From NCBI RefSeq assembly GCF_900107695.1, contig NZ_FNQP01000031.1:1-35777 (forward strand): 35,777 nt of DNA. The letters are read 5' to 3'. The notes beneath the pieces were generated by a model. The model ran no database searches, was not told where the DNA came from, and worked only from the letters and a program-made list of their open reading frames with translations. Both the position numbers and the translations under genes were made by a program. This DNA comes from Thiothrix caldifontis (GTDB taxonomy: Bacteria; Pseudomonadota; Gammaproteobacteria; Thiotrichales; Thiotrichaceae). This document shows, one piece after another, positions 24,389 to 33,301 of the stretch (positions within the stretch are counted from its first letter, which is position 1; each line of letters starts with the position of its first letter).

Positions 24389-25975
24389 TTAGTGCCTAAA
24401 GTGGCGCATCCCAGTAAAGACCATCGCCATGCCATGCTCATTCGCTGCCGCAATCACCTCTTCATCACGCATTGAACCGCCCGGTTGAATGACCGCTTTG
24501 ATGCCCGCAGCTGCTGCGCTGTCGATACCATCGCGGAATGGGAAGAACGCATCCGATGCCATGACCGAACCCGGTACAACCAGCCCGGCATGTTCCGCTT
24601 TAATGCCTGCAATCCGTGCGGAATTGATGCGGCTCATCTGACCCGCACCCACGCCGATCGTCATATTGCCTTTCGCGTACACAATCGCGTTGGATTTAAC
24701 GAATTTGGCAACCTTCCACGCAAATTGCAGATCCAGTAATTCCGCTTCGGTCGGTTGGCGCGTCGACACGACTTTCAGCTCATCAAGTAATGCAAGGTCA
24801 GCCGTTTGCACCAGCAAGCCACCGTTGACACGTTTGAAGTCCAAGCGAGCAGCAACTTCAGAACCCCACTGATCGACGGTCAACAAGCGCACGTTTTTCT
24901 TGGCAGCAACCACGGCAACCGCTTCAGGGGAAACACCTGGCGCGATGATGACTTCGACAAACTGACGCTCGACGATCACTTTGGCTGTTTCACCGTCCAG
25001 TGGTTGGTTGAAAGCGATAATGCCGCCAAAAGCCGATTCAGGGTCAGTGCTATAAGCGCGGTTGTACGCTTCTAGCAGGTTCGCACCGACCGCAACCCCA
25101 CAAGGATTCGCGTGTTTGACGATGACGCAAGCCGGTGCACCGTCAAATTGCTTGACGCATTCCAATGCTGCATCGGTGTCAGCGATATTGTTGTAAGACA
25201 GTTCTTTGCCTTGAATCTGGGTGGCTGTGGCAATGCTGCCAACCGGCGCATTGTATTCGGCATAGAATGCACCTGCTTGATGGCTGTTTTCACCGTAACG
25301 GCAATCTTGTTTTTTGGCGACTTGCAAGCTGAAAGTACGCGGGAAGGTAGCAGGTTGTGCGTGGCTGGCTTCACCGACCCGTGCACCGAAGTAGTTGGCA
25401 ATCATGCCATCGTAACGTGCGGTGTGTTCAAAGGCTTTAATCGCAAGGTCGAAACGGGTCGCAGGGCTGATACAGCCTGCGCTGGCTTCCATTTCCGCTT
25501 GAATGCGGGCGTAATCGCCGGGTTCTGTCACGATGGTGACATGTGCATGGTTTTTGGCACTGGCGCGTACCATGGTGGGGCCACCGATGTCGATATTTTC
25601 CACGGCATCTTCAAAGGTACAGCCCGGTTTGGAAACAGTCGCTTCAAACGGGTAGAGATTAACCACGATCAGGTCGATGCGTCCGATGTTATGTTCGGTC
25701 ATGATGGCATCATCGACACCGCGACGCCCTAAAATACCCCCATGGATTTTGGGATGCAGGGTTTTAACACGCCCGTCCATCATTTCAGGGAAACCCGTAT
25801 GGTCGGAAACTTCGGTGACGGGTACGCCATTCTCTGCCAGCAATTTAGCAGTGCCCCCTGTGGATAGCAGGTGTACGCCTTGACCGTGTAAGAAACGAGC
25901 GAATTCGAGCACGCCCGATTTGTCAGAAACGCTTAGCAGGGCGCGGGTGACGGGCAGATTAGAAGCGGTTGTCAT
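24389..25975 (-). CDS. purH: Bifunctional AICAR transformylase / IMP cyclohydrolase
   Basis: The 528-residue enzyme carries out the last two steps of IMP synthesis. The N-terminal cyclohydrolase domain (about 1-200) starts [20 protein letters not shown] and has [11 protein letters not shown] and [15 protein letters not shown]. The transformylase domain has [17 protein letters not shown], the catalytic [11 protein letters not shown] and the closing [16 protein letters not shown] and [27 protein letters not shown]. Length and motifs are normal. It stands alone, with divergent regulatory sequence on its start side. Confidence 0.98.
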   Translation of the reverse strand: MTTASNLPVTRALLSVSDKSGVLEFARFLHGQGVHLLSTGGTAKLLAENGVPVTEVSDHTGFPEMMDGRVKTLHPKIHGGILGRRGVDDAIMTEHNIGRIDLIVVNLYPFEATVSKPGCTFEDAVENIDIGGPTMVRASAKNHAHVTIVTEPGDYARIQAEMEASAGCISPATRFDLAIKAFEHTARYDGMIANYFGARVGEASHAQPATFPRTFSLQVAKKQDCRYGENSHQAGAFYAEYNAPVGSIATATQIQGKELSYNNIADTDAALECVKQFDGAPACVIVKHANPCGVAVGANLLEAYNRAYSTDPESAFGGIIAFNQPLDGETAKVIVERQFVEVIIAPGVSPEAVAVVAAKKNVRLLTVDQWGSEVAARLDFKRVNGGLLVQTADLALLDELKVVSTRQPTEAELLDLQFAWKVAKFVKSNAIVYAKGNMTIGVGAGQMSRINSARIAGIKAEHAGLVVPGSVMASDAFFPFRDGIDSAAAAGIKAVIQPGGSMRDEEVIAAANEHGMAMVFTGMRHFRH

Positions 25976-26039
25976 CGTGTGTGAATCCTAGGGGCGAAAA
26001 ACCTTGTATTCTATGCTGTGGGTTAGTTTGCTGCAATGA

Positions 26040-26111
26040 GGTGAAGTCACCACGCTCACTTTGGGTAGCTATCCCAACCGAATGGGGTGATGTTATGCTC
26101 TACGCCATAAC
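26040..26111. promoter_or_regulatory. Cluster of small inverted repeats before the PRK-like gene
   Basis: Three repeats lie within 72 bases: GGTGA-AG-TCACC (26040-26051), TTGGG-N7-CCCAA (26061-26077) and GTTATG-N8-CATAAC (26092-26111). The last ends 21 bases before the ATG. They may be operators for the divergent purH and PRK-like genes, but no regulator can be named. Confidence 0.35.
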
Positions 26112-26132
26112 GTTTTTTCAGGAGGAGGTTTC

Positions 26133-27059
26133 ATGTCAGCAAAACACCCTATTGTTGCTATTACCGGTGCGATGGAATCCGGTTCTGTGTCTGTTATTCA
26201 AGCGTTAGAACGGATTTTTTACCGTGAACGGGTCAAGGCGGTTTATATCGATGGCAGCGCATTTCGCCGTTATGACCGCGTTGCCATGCGAGAGGAAGTA
26301 CGCAAAGCCCAGGAAGCTGGTCGAGTGTTAGGGCATTTCGGCCCCGAAGGTAATCATCTTGAAAAGCTGGAAAGTTTATTTTTCGAGTATGCTGCGGTGG
26401 GTAAAGGTTCATACCGTCACTATTTGCACACACCGGGGCAAGCGGCTAAGTACGGACAAGACGTTGGTACGTTTACGCCTTGGGAGCCGATGGATCCTGA
26501 CAGTGATTTGTTATTGTATCGTGGGTTACACGGTGCAGCGGTAGCAGATGACATTGACCTTTCCCAATACCCTGATTTGTCGATTGGCATTTCACCGAAT
26601 GCGAATTTGGAATGGATGGCTAAAATTCAGCATGAAGTTAAGAACCGGGGAGTGGCGTTGGAAGAAGCTAAAACGGGGTTGCTGAAGCGTTTGCATGATT
26701 ATGTGCATCATATCACCCCGCAATTCATGCGCACTCACATCAACTTCCAATTGATTCCATTGGTGGACACCTCCGATCCCTTTGGCGCAGAGGTGTTGCC
26801 GACCCCTGATGAGTGCTATTTGGTGATCCGTTTCGCCCCTAAGTTCTTACCGGATTTCCCGCCACTATTGTCTGATATTCCTGGGGCTTTTATGTCACGG
26901 CGTAACACCTTGGTTGTACCTAGCAGCAAGATGCTGATGGCGATTGAATTGGTGTTAATGCCGATTATTCATGACCTGATCGACACCAGTCGTCAGTTGC
27001 GCGGCATTACGGATGTGCCGGAAGATCGCGGTGCAGGCGTGTTGGGTTTGGTGGAATAA
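26133..27059 (+). CDS. Phosphoribulokinase homologue with altered active site
   Basis: The 308-residue protein aligns throughout with bacterial class I phosphoribulokinase, for example HFGPEGNHLEKLE, GTFTPWEPM, THINFQLIPLVDTSDPF and FMSRRNTLVVPSSKM. Compared with Rhodobacter PRK, the P-loop GSSGAGTST is GAMESGSVS (12-20). The catalytic base D42 is S42, H45 is R45, and E131 of YEGLHG is R130. R168-D169 become H-E, whereas R49, K165 and R173 appear kept. It is probably unable to phosphorylate ribulose 5-phosphate and may be a regulatory or scaffold protein. No other Calvin-cycle gene is nearby. AGGAGG precedes the ATG. Confidence 0.82.
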   Translation: MSAKHPIVAITGAMESGSVSVIQALERIFYRERVKAVYIDGSAFRRYDRVAMREEVRKAQEAGRVLGHFGPEGNHLEKLESLFFEYAAVGKGSYRHYLHTPGQAAKYGQDVGTFTPWEPMDPDSDLLLYRGLHGAAVADDIDLSQYPDLSIGISPNANLEWMAKIQHEVKNRGVALEEAKTGLLKRLHDYVHHITPQFMRTHINFQLIPLVDTSDPFGAEVLPTPDECYLVIRFAPKFLPDFPPLLSDIPGAFMSRRNTLVVPSSKMLMAIELVLMPIIHDLIDTSRQLRGITDVPEDRGAGVLGLVE

Positions 27060-27065
27060 CGCAAC

Positions 27066-28196
27066 GTGATTTACAGACGCGAAATTGACGGGCTACGCGC
27101 TTTGGCGGTACTGCCCGTTATCCTGTTCCATGCCGGATTTTCTACTGTTAGTGGTGGTTTTGTCGGGGTTGATGTCTTTTTTGTCATCAGTGGTTTTTTG
27201 ATTACCTCGATTATTGTGGAAGAACTGGCAGCGGGAAAATTCACGCTTGCCGGTTTTTATGAGCGTCGTGCGCGGCGTATTTTGCCTGCGCTGTTTTTCG
27301 TGTTACTCGCCTGCTTACCGTTTGCTTGGTGGCTGTTGTTGCCCGCTGAATTGGTGGATTTTGGTAAGAGTGTGATGGCTGTGGCAGTGTCTGCTTCCAA
27401 TCTATTGTTTTGGCTGCAAACCGATTATTTTGCGGCGACAGCAGAACAAATACCGTTGTTGCATACGTGGAGTCTCGCGGTCGAAGAGCAGTATTACCTC
27501 GTGTTTCCGCTAATCATGGTACTGGCATGGGGCTTGGGGAAACGTTGGCTGGTGGTGGTGTTGGCTCTGGTGGCGCTATTGAGTTTAGCGTGGTCGGAAT
27601 GGTTATGGCGTAGCTCGGTGGAAGCCAATTTCTACCTAATTCCCAGCCGTGCGTGGGAGTTGATGGTGGGAGCTTTGGCAGCGTTTTACCTTCAGAACAA
27701 GGTGTTGGTAACAAACGGTATCATGGCACAAATAGCCAGTGTATTCGGGCTGGTGCTACTGGGTTACGCGGTATTTTTCTTTGATGAGGGGATGCCGTTT
27801 CCGAGTGTGTATGCGCTGGTGCCGACCTTAGGGGCGGTGTTGCTGATAGTGTTTGCAACGCCTGCAACGTGGGTCGGTCAGTTGTTGGTGACCCGCCCCT
27901 TGGTGTGGGTTGGGCTGATTTCTTATAGTGCATATTTGTGGCATCAGCCGGTGTTTGTGTTTGCGCGTTTACAAGCACTGGAAGAACCCAGTGTCGGCTT
28001 AATGGCAGGCTTATGCATTATAACGTTAGGGTTAGCGTGGTTTAGTTGGCGTTTTGTGGAACAGCCATTCCGTGATCGGCATCGTTTTACCCGTACTCAA
28101 ATTTTTAGTGCGGCAGTGATCGGCAGTCTGCTATTCATCGCGCTTGGGGCTGGTTTGGTGTGGACGGACGGTTTGGCAAGCCGTTTTGCCGATTGA
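27066..28196 (+). CDS. Acyltransferase-3 family membrane protein (OafA-like)
   Basis: The 376-residue integral membrane protein transfers acetyl or other acyl groups to surface glycans. It starts YRREIDGLRALAVLPVILFH, has GFVGVDVFFVISGFLIT, the FYERRARRILPAL loop and HTWSLAVEEQYYLVFP, and about ten helices. The usual long form continues into an SGNH domain. Here the protein stops at residue 376 and a separate SGNH gene follows after 29 bases. The start is GTG at 27066, with only a weak SD (GGTGGA), and it lies six bases after the PRK-like stop. Confidence 0.9.
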   Translation: MIYRREIDGLRALAVLPVILFHAGFSTVSGGFVGVDVFFVISGFLITSIIVEELAAGKFTLAGFYERRARRILPALFFVLLACLPFAWWLLLPAELVDFGKSVMAVAVSASNLLFWLQTDYFAATAEQIPLLHTWSLAVEEQYYLVFPLIMVLAWGLGKRWLVVVLALVALLSLAWSEWLWRSSVEANFYLIPSRAWELMVGALAAFYLQNKVLVTNGIMAQIASVFGLVLLGYAVFFFDEGMPFPSVYALVPTLGAVLLIVFATPATWVGQLLVTRPLVWVGLISYSAYLWHQPVFVFARLQALEEPSVGLMAGLCIITLGLAWFSWRFVEQPFRDRHRFTRTQIFSAAVIGSLLFIALGAGLVWTDGLASRFAD

Positions 28197-28225
28197 GCAA
28201 TACGTTAACTTGTAAGGGAAATCTC

Positions 28226-29035
28226 ATGCGTTTGTGGTGCACTTCATGGGTATTGGCGGGGTTGTTGAGCATGGCATTGCCAGTGGCGGCTGAGGATCGC
28301 GAGGCTTTGCTGCAAGCGGCTGATACCAAAGTCAACGGTGAATATACCCGTCAACGTTTTCTGGCAGTGCAAAAAATGCCATTTGAGCCGACCGATTCCC
28401 GTAAAAAAGCGTTGATCATCGGTGATAGCCATGCACAGGACTTTTTCAATGGGGTACTGGAAAATGGTTATTTGTCGAAATACCAGTTGCGCACACGCTA
28501 CATTCCGACCCGTTGTCAATTGACGTGGGGGGATGAAGGGGGGGCATTCATTCAGCCTAAAGATGCAGCTTTGTGTGCTGAATCCGATAATCTGATGCAA
28601 GCGGCTGCCCAGATAGCGGAGGCGGATGTGGTGATTTTAGTGGCACGTTGGCAAGAGTGGGCAGCACAACGCTTGCCTGTCACGCTCCATAACCTCAAGC
28701 TGCGCCCTGATCAGCAATTGGTGGTCGTGGGTGCAAAAGATTTTGGCAAAGTGTCGCTGAGAAATTATTTGAAGTTATCTGATACGGAATTACGTGAGTT
28801 GCGTAATAAGGTTGATCCTAAGCCTCTGGCAGCGAATCAGTTATTACGTGCGAGTTTGGGGGATGCGGTGTTTATTGATCAACAACGTTTGATTTGCGGA
28901 GAAGGGGAAACGTGCCGCTTGTTCACCGATGAATTGGAGCTGATGTCGTATGATGGTGGGCATTTGACCCCTGCCGGAGCCAAATACGTTGGTAAAGTGT
29001 TGTTTAGCAGCTCACTGCTCCAAGGGCTTCAATAA
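28226..29035 (+). CDS. Exported SGNH hydrolase-like protein
   Basis: The 269-residue product has a signal peptide (MRLWCTSWVLAGLLSMALPVAA) and an SGNH fold. Block I is LIIGDSHAQDFFNG, carrying the catalytic Ser, and the final block is YDGGHLTPAGAKY, with Asp and His. It corresponds to the domain normally fused to the C-terminus of acyltransferase-3 proteins, here free and periplasmic. The start is ATG 28226 after AAGGG. Its last 24 bases overlap the end of the convergent helicase gene. Together with the acyltransferase it probably modifies cell-surface polysaccharide. Confidence 0.85.
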   Translation: MRLWCTSWVLAGLLSMALPVAAEDREALLQAADTKVNGEYTRQRFLAVQKMPFEPTDSRKKALIIGDSHAQDFFNGVLENGYLSKYQLRTRYIPTRCQLTWGDEGGAFIQPKDAALCAESDNLMQAAAQIAEADVVILVARWQEWAAQRLPVTLHNLKLRPDQQLVVVGAKDFGKVSLRNYLKLSDTELRELRNKVDPKPLAANQLLRASLGDAVFIDQQRLICGEGETCRLFTDELELMSYDGGHLTPAGAKYVGKVLFSSSLLQGLQ

Positions 29036-32000
29036 ATCCATCAAATCCTCGGAGCTGAAGCGCACCCCTTCTTGTGCACCAGTTTCTGAATACAAGCCAT
29101 TGGCGAGCATCTGCTTTTTTTCCTGCAACTTCAGGATTTTTTCCTCTACCGTGTCTTCGGTGATGAGTTTGTAGACGAATACAGGTTTGTCTTGACCGAT
29201 GCGGTGAGCACGATCCGTTGCTTGTTGTTCGACGGCTGGATTCCACCAAGGGTCGTAGTGAATCACGGTATCGGCAGCGGTGAGGTTCAACCCCGTGCCG
29301 CCTGCTTTGAGGCTAATCAGGAAAACTTGCGCGTCACCTTCTTGAAAGTGCGCAATGACTTCTTCGCGGTTTTTGGTTTGCCCGGTCAATTTGGCGTAGG
29401 TGATATTGGCGCTGAATAACTCCTGTTCGATCAAAGCTAGCATCGACGTGAATTGTGAGAACAGCAGTACTTTACGGCCTTCTTCTAACATTTCCGGCAA
29501 GAGTGTCATTAACAACTCAAGTTTGGCAGATTGCTCAACTTTTTTGGCTTTATCGAGTTTGACCAAGCGCGGGTCACAACACACTTGGCGCAGTTTGAGT
29601 AAAGCATCAAGGATCATGATATGGCTGCGGGCAAAACCATTTTTGCTGATTTCTTCCTGTAATTTGGTGTCCATCGCCAAGCGCACGGTTTCGTAAAGGT
29701 CGCGTTGTTTGCCGTCTAAGGCAACGCTACGAATGATCTCGGTTTTCAGGGGTAATTCGCTGGCAACCAGTTCTTTGGTACGGCGTAGCATGAAGGGCAG
29801 CACGCGGTGGCGCAATTGCTGTTGCCTGCCGACATCCCCCTGTTTTTCAATTGGTGTGCGGAACAGGCGGGTGAATTTGTCGTGCGTGCCTAAAAAACCG
29901 GGCATCAGGAAATGGTACATCGACCACAGTTCCCCTAGGTGATTTTCCAGTGGCGTGCCTGTCAGGCACAGACGGTGGTGTGCTTTGAGTGTGTAAATCA
30001 CTTGGGTGGTGCGGGATGCGGCATTCTTGATGGCTTGTGCCTCATCCAAAATTAGGTAGTGGAAGGTGTGGCGCAGGTATTGCTCTTCATCGCGCACAAT
30101 CAAGGGGTAAGTGGTGAGAATGAGGTCATAGTGATTGAGATGCTCGAAATGTTTATGGCGATCATTGCCGTGAATCACTTGTACCCGTAAATCCGGGGTG
30201 AAACGCGCTGCTTCACGCCGCCAGTTACCCATCAAGCTGGTGGGGGCAATGACGAGTGCCGCTTGTTCTAAGCGTCCCGCTTGCTTTTCCAGCAGTAAAT
30301 GCGTGAGGGTTTGCAAGGTTTTGCCTAAGCCCATATCGTCTGCGAGGATACCGTTAAACTGGTATTCGCGCAGAAACTGCAACCAGTTTAAGCCTGCGTG
30401 TTGGTAGTGGCGTAAGTCAGCCTGCAAACCTTCGGGCAATTCCACCGCTTGGATACCTTGGAAATCGCGTAGTTTTTGGGTTAACAGTAGCAGTTCTTCC
30501 GCGCCTTTCCATTTCATACCTGGCGCATTGAGCAGTGCGCCAAGGCTAGTGCCTTGGTATTTGCTGAGCTCTAGGTTGCCATCCGCATTGAGGGGCTGGT
30601 GGTCGTACAGTTCGACCAGTGTTTCCAGAATCCCCGCGAGGCGTTGCGATTCGAGTTTTGCCCAGCGATTGCCGGACAGTGGCACGAATACGTAGGGCTG
30701 GCGTTCCAATAGCTCACGTAAGGCTTGCGGGCTTTCCATTTGCCCCAGCATGTCGACCAAAATTGGTAACAGGTTGATACGTTGGCCTTCCACCTCAAAG
30801 CCTAGGCTAATTTCAAACCACTCATTGCCGTTGGCGCTTGCTTCCCATGCTGCATCCAAATCCCCCACGATGTCGAAATGCAGGTCAAAGTTGGCGTCCA
30901 GCGTCACATTCCAGCCGTCTTGGCGCAGTGCGTCGACACCGTGATCCAGAAAGTCGTTCCAGCGTAATGCGGTCAGTGCCGGGGTGTCGGGGTGCATCAA
31001 GAGTTCGAGACGGTGTAAATCTGCAAAGCGGTTGCTGGCACTTTCAAAACCATAATCCGCTAAGGTATCCAAGGCTTGTTGTTCGGCGGGTAAGTCGCGG
31101 TGGATGCGGTAGCGTTGCTTGCCTTCTTTGAACAAGGTGCTGGGTTTGTGCTGTTGGGGTTGCAACAGTTTGCCCGCGTAGTTGAAGCGCAAGCTGGCAA
31201 TATGCGTGTTCAGACCGGTTTCGGGCAACGTGGTGCTGCGTAGGTATAGGTCGGGAATAGGGGGGGCGTATTGGTCTTCGATGGGGTGGTTAATGTTGGG
31301 AGAAGGGGCGGGGATGTCGGCATCGGGTAAAGCATCCAACAAGCGTTCACTAACACTATCTGCTTGTTCGGCGGGGATGGGCGGCGCGTTGAGGAATTTC
31401 TCTACCTGTTGTGGGCTAAGGTCAGGGTGTTGCAGCAAACCGCAGGTGAGAGTGGTAGTGTCGATATACCACAATTTAGCATTGAGCCAAAAATGCTGGG
31501 CAATAGGGGGCGTGGTGTGCATGTCGACGGTGAATTCGTGCTGGTCATTCTGTTGCCAGGTGAATTGTAAGTGCCGTGGGCTGCCAAGATGCAGCGGTTG
31601 TGCCTCGCGTTGCCAAGTGTCTACGGTAGCCCAAAATGCTCGTCCGGTTTTGAGAACTTCCAAGAGTGCTTGTTCACCGATTTTGCCGCTGAGATTGCCT
31701 TTATTCCAATGATGTAAAAAGCGCATTCCGGGCATGGCAAGTAATTGGGCAATCATTAGGTCATGGGGTTCGTAACTGAAATTACGTGCCCGGTACGGGG
31801 TGAGTAAGGCTTCAAGCTGGACATGGGCGGGTTTGCCATACCCGCCTTTTTTCAACAGATTGGCTTTGTATAGGCTCAGCGTGGGGTGATCGTAGGTATC
31901 CGTATCCAGAAAATACAGCAAGTGGGCGTTGGATAATTCCGTTTCACCTTCAAACAATGAGGGTTCCACAGGTTTGTGGACATTGCTGAGTGCCTGTAAC

Positions 32001-32431
32001 CACAAATCGACAGGGGAACGGGTTGTATTTTTTGCAGTGGGCATGGTGGCTGCCATAAAAGCAGGCACGGTTTTACGCTGGGGTTCTCTAGCCTTTTGCT
32101 TACGTGCATGTTCGAGGTATTCAAACAATGCTGCTACCGCGTGTTTGCACGCCATGGTAACGGCACAGGTGCAGACACCGGTAATCCAGCGTGGGGACTG
32201 TTCGTTGTAATTAACGACAGTGACATAGGGTGCTTGACCGCTACCTTGAACCTTTGCTGTGATCGACACATTGCCGTTACCACTTTTTTCGGCCCGAAAA
32301 CTGCTGACTTTACCGCTATCGTAATACTCGATGCCGCGTTCTAGGGTCACGGTGTCGAAGACATTAAATAAGACTGATTGGGGAAGATTATTGTCAGCAA
32401 GCAGGTCGAGATGTTTGGTTTTTAAGTGCAT
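29012..32431 (-). CDS. SWIM zinc-finger SNF2-family helicase
   Basis: The 1139-residue ATPase has an N-terminal SWIM finger (CTCAVTMACKH: C87, C89, C95, H97), a long middle region and a C-terminal SNF2 motor. Walker A is DDMGLGKT (about 698-705) and the DEAQ box is at 796-799. The second lobe holds VLLFSQFTSMLALIEQ, FLISLKAGGTGLNL and EQQATDRAHRIGQ. Such RapA/HepA-like proteins remodel protein-nucleic acid complexes, and the exact role is unknown. The ends of this gene and the SGNH gene overlap by 24 bases. Confidence 0.93.
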   Translation of the reverse strand: MHLKTKHLDLLADNNLPQSVLFNVFDTVTLERGIEYYDSGKVSSFRAEKSGNGNVSITAKVQGSGQAPYVTVVNYNEQSPRWITGVCTCAVTMACKHAVAALFEYLEHARKQKAREPQRKTVPAFMAATMPTAKNTTRSPVDLWLQALSNVHKPVEPSLFEGETELSNAHLLYFLDTDTYDHPTLSLYKANLLKKGGYGKPAHVQLEALLTPYRARNFSYEPHDLMIAQLLAMPGMRFLHHWNKGNLSGKIGEQALLEVLKTGRAFWATVDTWQREAQPLHLGSPRHLQFTWQQNDQHEFTVDMHTTPPIAQHFWLNAKLWYIDTTTLTCGLLQHPDLSPQQVEKFLNAPPIPAEQADSVSERLLDALPDADIPAPSPNINHPIEDQYAPPIPDLYLRSTTLPETGLNTHIASLRFNYAGKLLQPQQHKPSTLFKEGKQRYRIHRDLPAEQQALDTLADYGFESASNRFADLHRLELLMHPDTPALTALRWNDFLDHGVDALRQDGWNVTLDANFDLHFDIVGDLDAAWEASANGNEWFEISLGFEVEGQRINLLPILVDMLGQMESPQALRELLERQPYVFVPLSGNRWAKLESQRLAGILETLVELYDHQPLNADGNLELSKYQGTSLGALLNAPGMKWKGAEELLLLTQKLRDFQGIQAVELPEGLQADLRHYQHAGLNWLQFLREYQFNGILADDMGLGKTLQTLTHLLLEKQAGRLEQAALVIAPTSLMGNWRREAARFTPDLRVQVIHGNDRHKHFEHLNHYDLILTTYPLIVRDEEQYLRHTFHYLILDEAQAIKNAASRTTQVIYTLKAHHRLCLTGTPLENHLGELWSMYHFLMPGFLGTHDKFTRLFRTPIEKQGDVGRQQQLRHRVLPFMLRRTKELVASELPLKTEIIRSVALDGKQRDLYETVRLAMDTKLQEEISKNGFARSHIMILDALLKLRQVCCDPRLVKLDKAKKVEQSAKLELLMTLLPEMLEEGRKVLLFSQFTSMLALIEQELFSANITYAKLTGQTKNREEVIAHFQEGDAQVFLISLKAGGTGLNLTAADTVIHYDPWWNPAVEQQATDRAHRIGQDKPVFVYKLITEDTVEEKILKLQEKKQMLANGLYSETGAQEGVRFSSEDLMDLLKPLEQ

Positions 32432-32552
32432 TTCGTTTGTTTATCTACCAGACTGAATTTTTAGTCGGATGACATTGTGCAATGATGTGTGGGGTTTGTC
32501 ACGGCAAGAGTGGCTACGTACCAAAAGATTGTGTCAACTTGATGATTTGCCT

Positions 32553-32582
32553 TTGACTTGATGAACGGCATGTTCATACTAT
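32553..32582 (+). promoter_or_regulatory. Sigma70-type promoter with operator in the spacer
   Basis: TTGACT (32553-32558) and TACTAT (32577-32582) are spaced by 18 bases. The spacer contains the inverted repeat ATGAAC-GGCAT-GTTCAT (32561-32577). The promoter lies 32 bases before the DUF47 gene and would drive the phosphate uptake pair. The repeat is not a PhoB box. Confidence 0.55.
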
Positions 32583-32614
32583 CCGGGTTTTTTAGCTTCG
32601 AGAAGGTAAGTGTT

Positions 32615-33292
32615 ATGCCTAAAAACCATATCGCAGGCTTGTTTGGCAAATCGCCGATACGCCCACTCCAAGAGCACATGTATTGTGTTTACAAGGGAAT
32701 CAAGCACTTAATTATGTTGGCAGAGGGGATGAATAGCGACGATGAGCAGCAAATTACGGCTGCACATCAGGCTATTGTCGAAAGCGAACATTTGGCTGAC
32801 GATATGAAAAAGGACTTACGCCATAACTTGCCGCGTGGGTTTTTTATGCCGGTAGATCGCCGTGACTTGCTGGACGTACTGTGGATGCAAGACCAAATCA
32901 TTAACCAAGCCAAAGACATTGCGGGTATGGTGGTGGGGCGCAAAATGCGTTTACCGGAAAACATGCAGGCGCTATTTTTGCAATACACCCAGCGTTGTGT
33001 CGCAGCCGTCAAACAGGCGTTGGAGGTTATTAATGAGTTGGATGAGTTAGTGGAAACGGGCTTCCGTGGCATGGAAGTCGAACGTGTTGAGGAGATGCTC
33101 AAGGAACTCAGCCGGATTGAGCGCCAAACGGATGAGTGCCAAGTGGAATTGCGCAAAATTCTATTTACGCTTGAAGATACGTTGCGACCGACTGATGTGA
33201 TGTTCACCTACCGCTTGATTGAGTGGATGGGACGGGTCGCGGATGATGCCCAGCGGGTGGGTAGCCGTTTACAACTGATGCTGGCACGTTAA
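32615..33292 (+). CDS. DUF47/PhoU-like phosphate transport accessory protein
   Basis: The 225-residue helical cytoplasmic protein matches the TIGR00153/DUF47 family: FGKSPIRPLQEHMYCVYKGI, HNLPRGFFMPVDRRDLLDVL, QDQIINQAKDIAGMV and LEDTLRPTDVMFTYRLIEWM. These proteins pair with Pit permeases and probably regulate them. The start is ATG 32615 after GAGAAGG; the longer open frame from 32558 begins inside the promoter. The pit gene follows nine bases later. Confidence 0.92.
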   Translation: MPKNHIAGLFGKSPIRPLQEHMYCVYKGIKHLIMLAEGMNSDDEQQITAAHQAIVESEHLADDMKKDLRHNLPRGFFMPVDRRDLLDVLWMQDQIINQAKDIAGMVVGRKMRLPENMQALFLQYTQRCVAAVKQALEVINELDELVETGFRGMEVERVEEMLKELSRIERQTDECQVELRKILFTLEDTLRPTDVMFTYRLIEWMGRVADDAQRVGSRLQLMLAR

Positions 33293-33301
33293 GGGGATCT
33301 C

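Noticed and set aside
25112-25732. 206-codon plus-strand frame opposite purH
   Set aside because: It is antisense to a highly conserved essential enzyme and has no recognisable domain.
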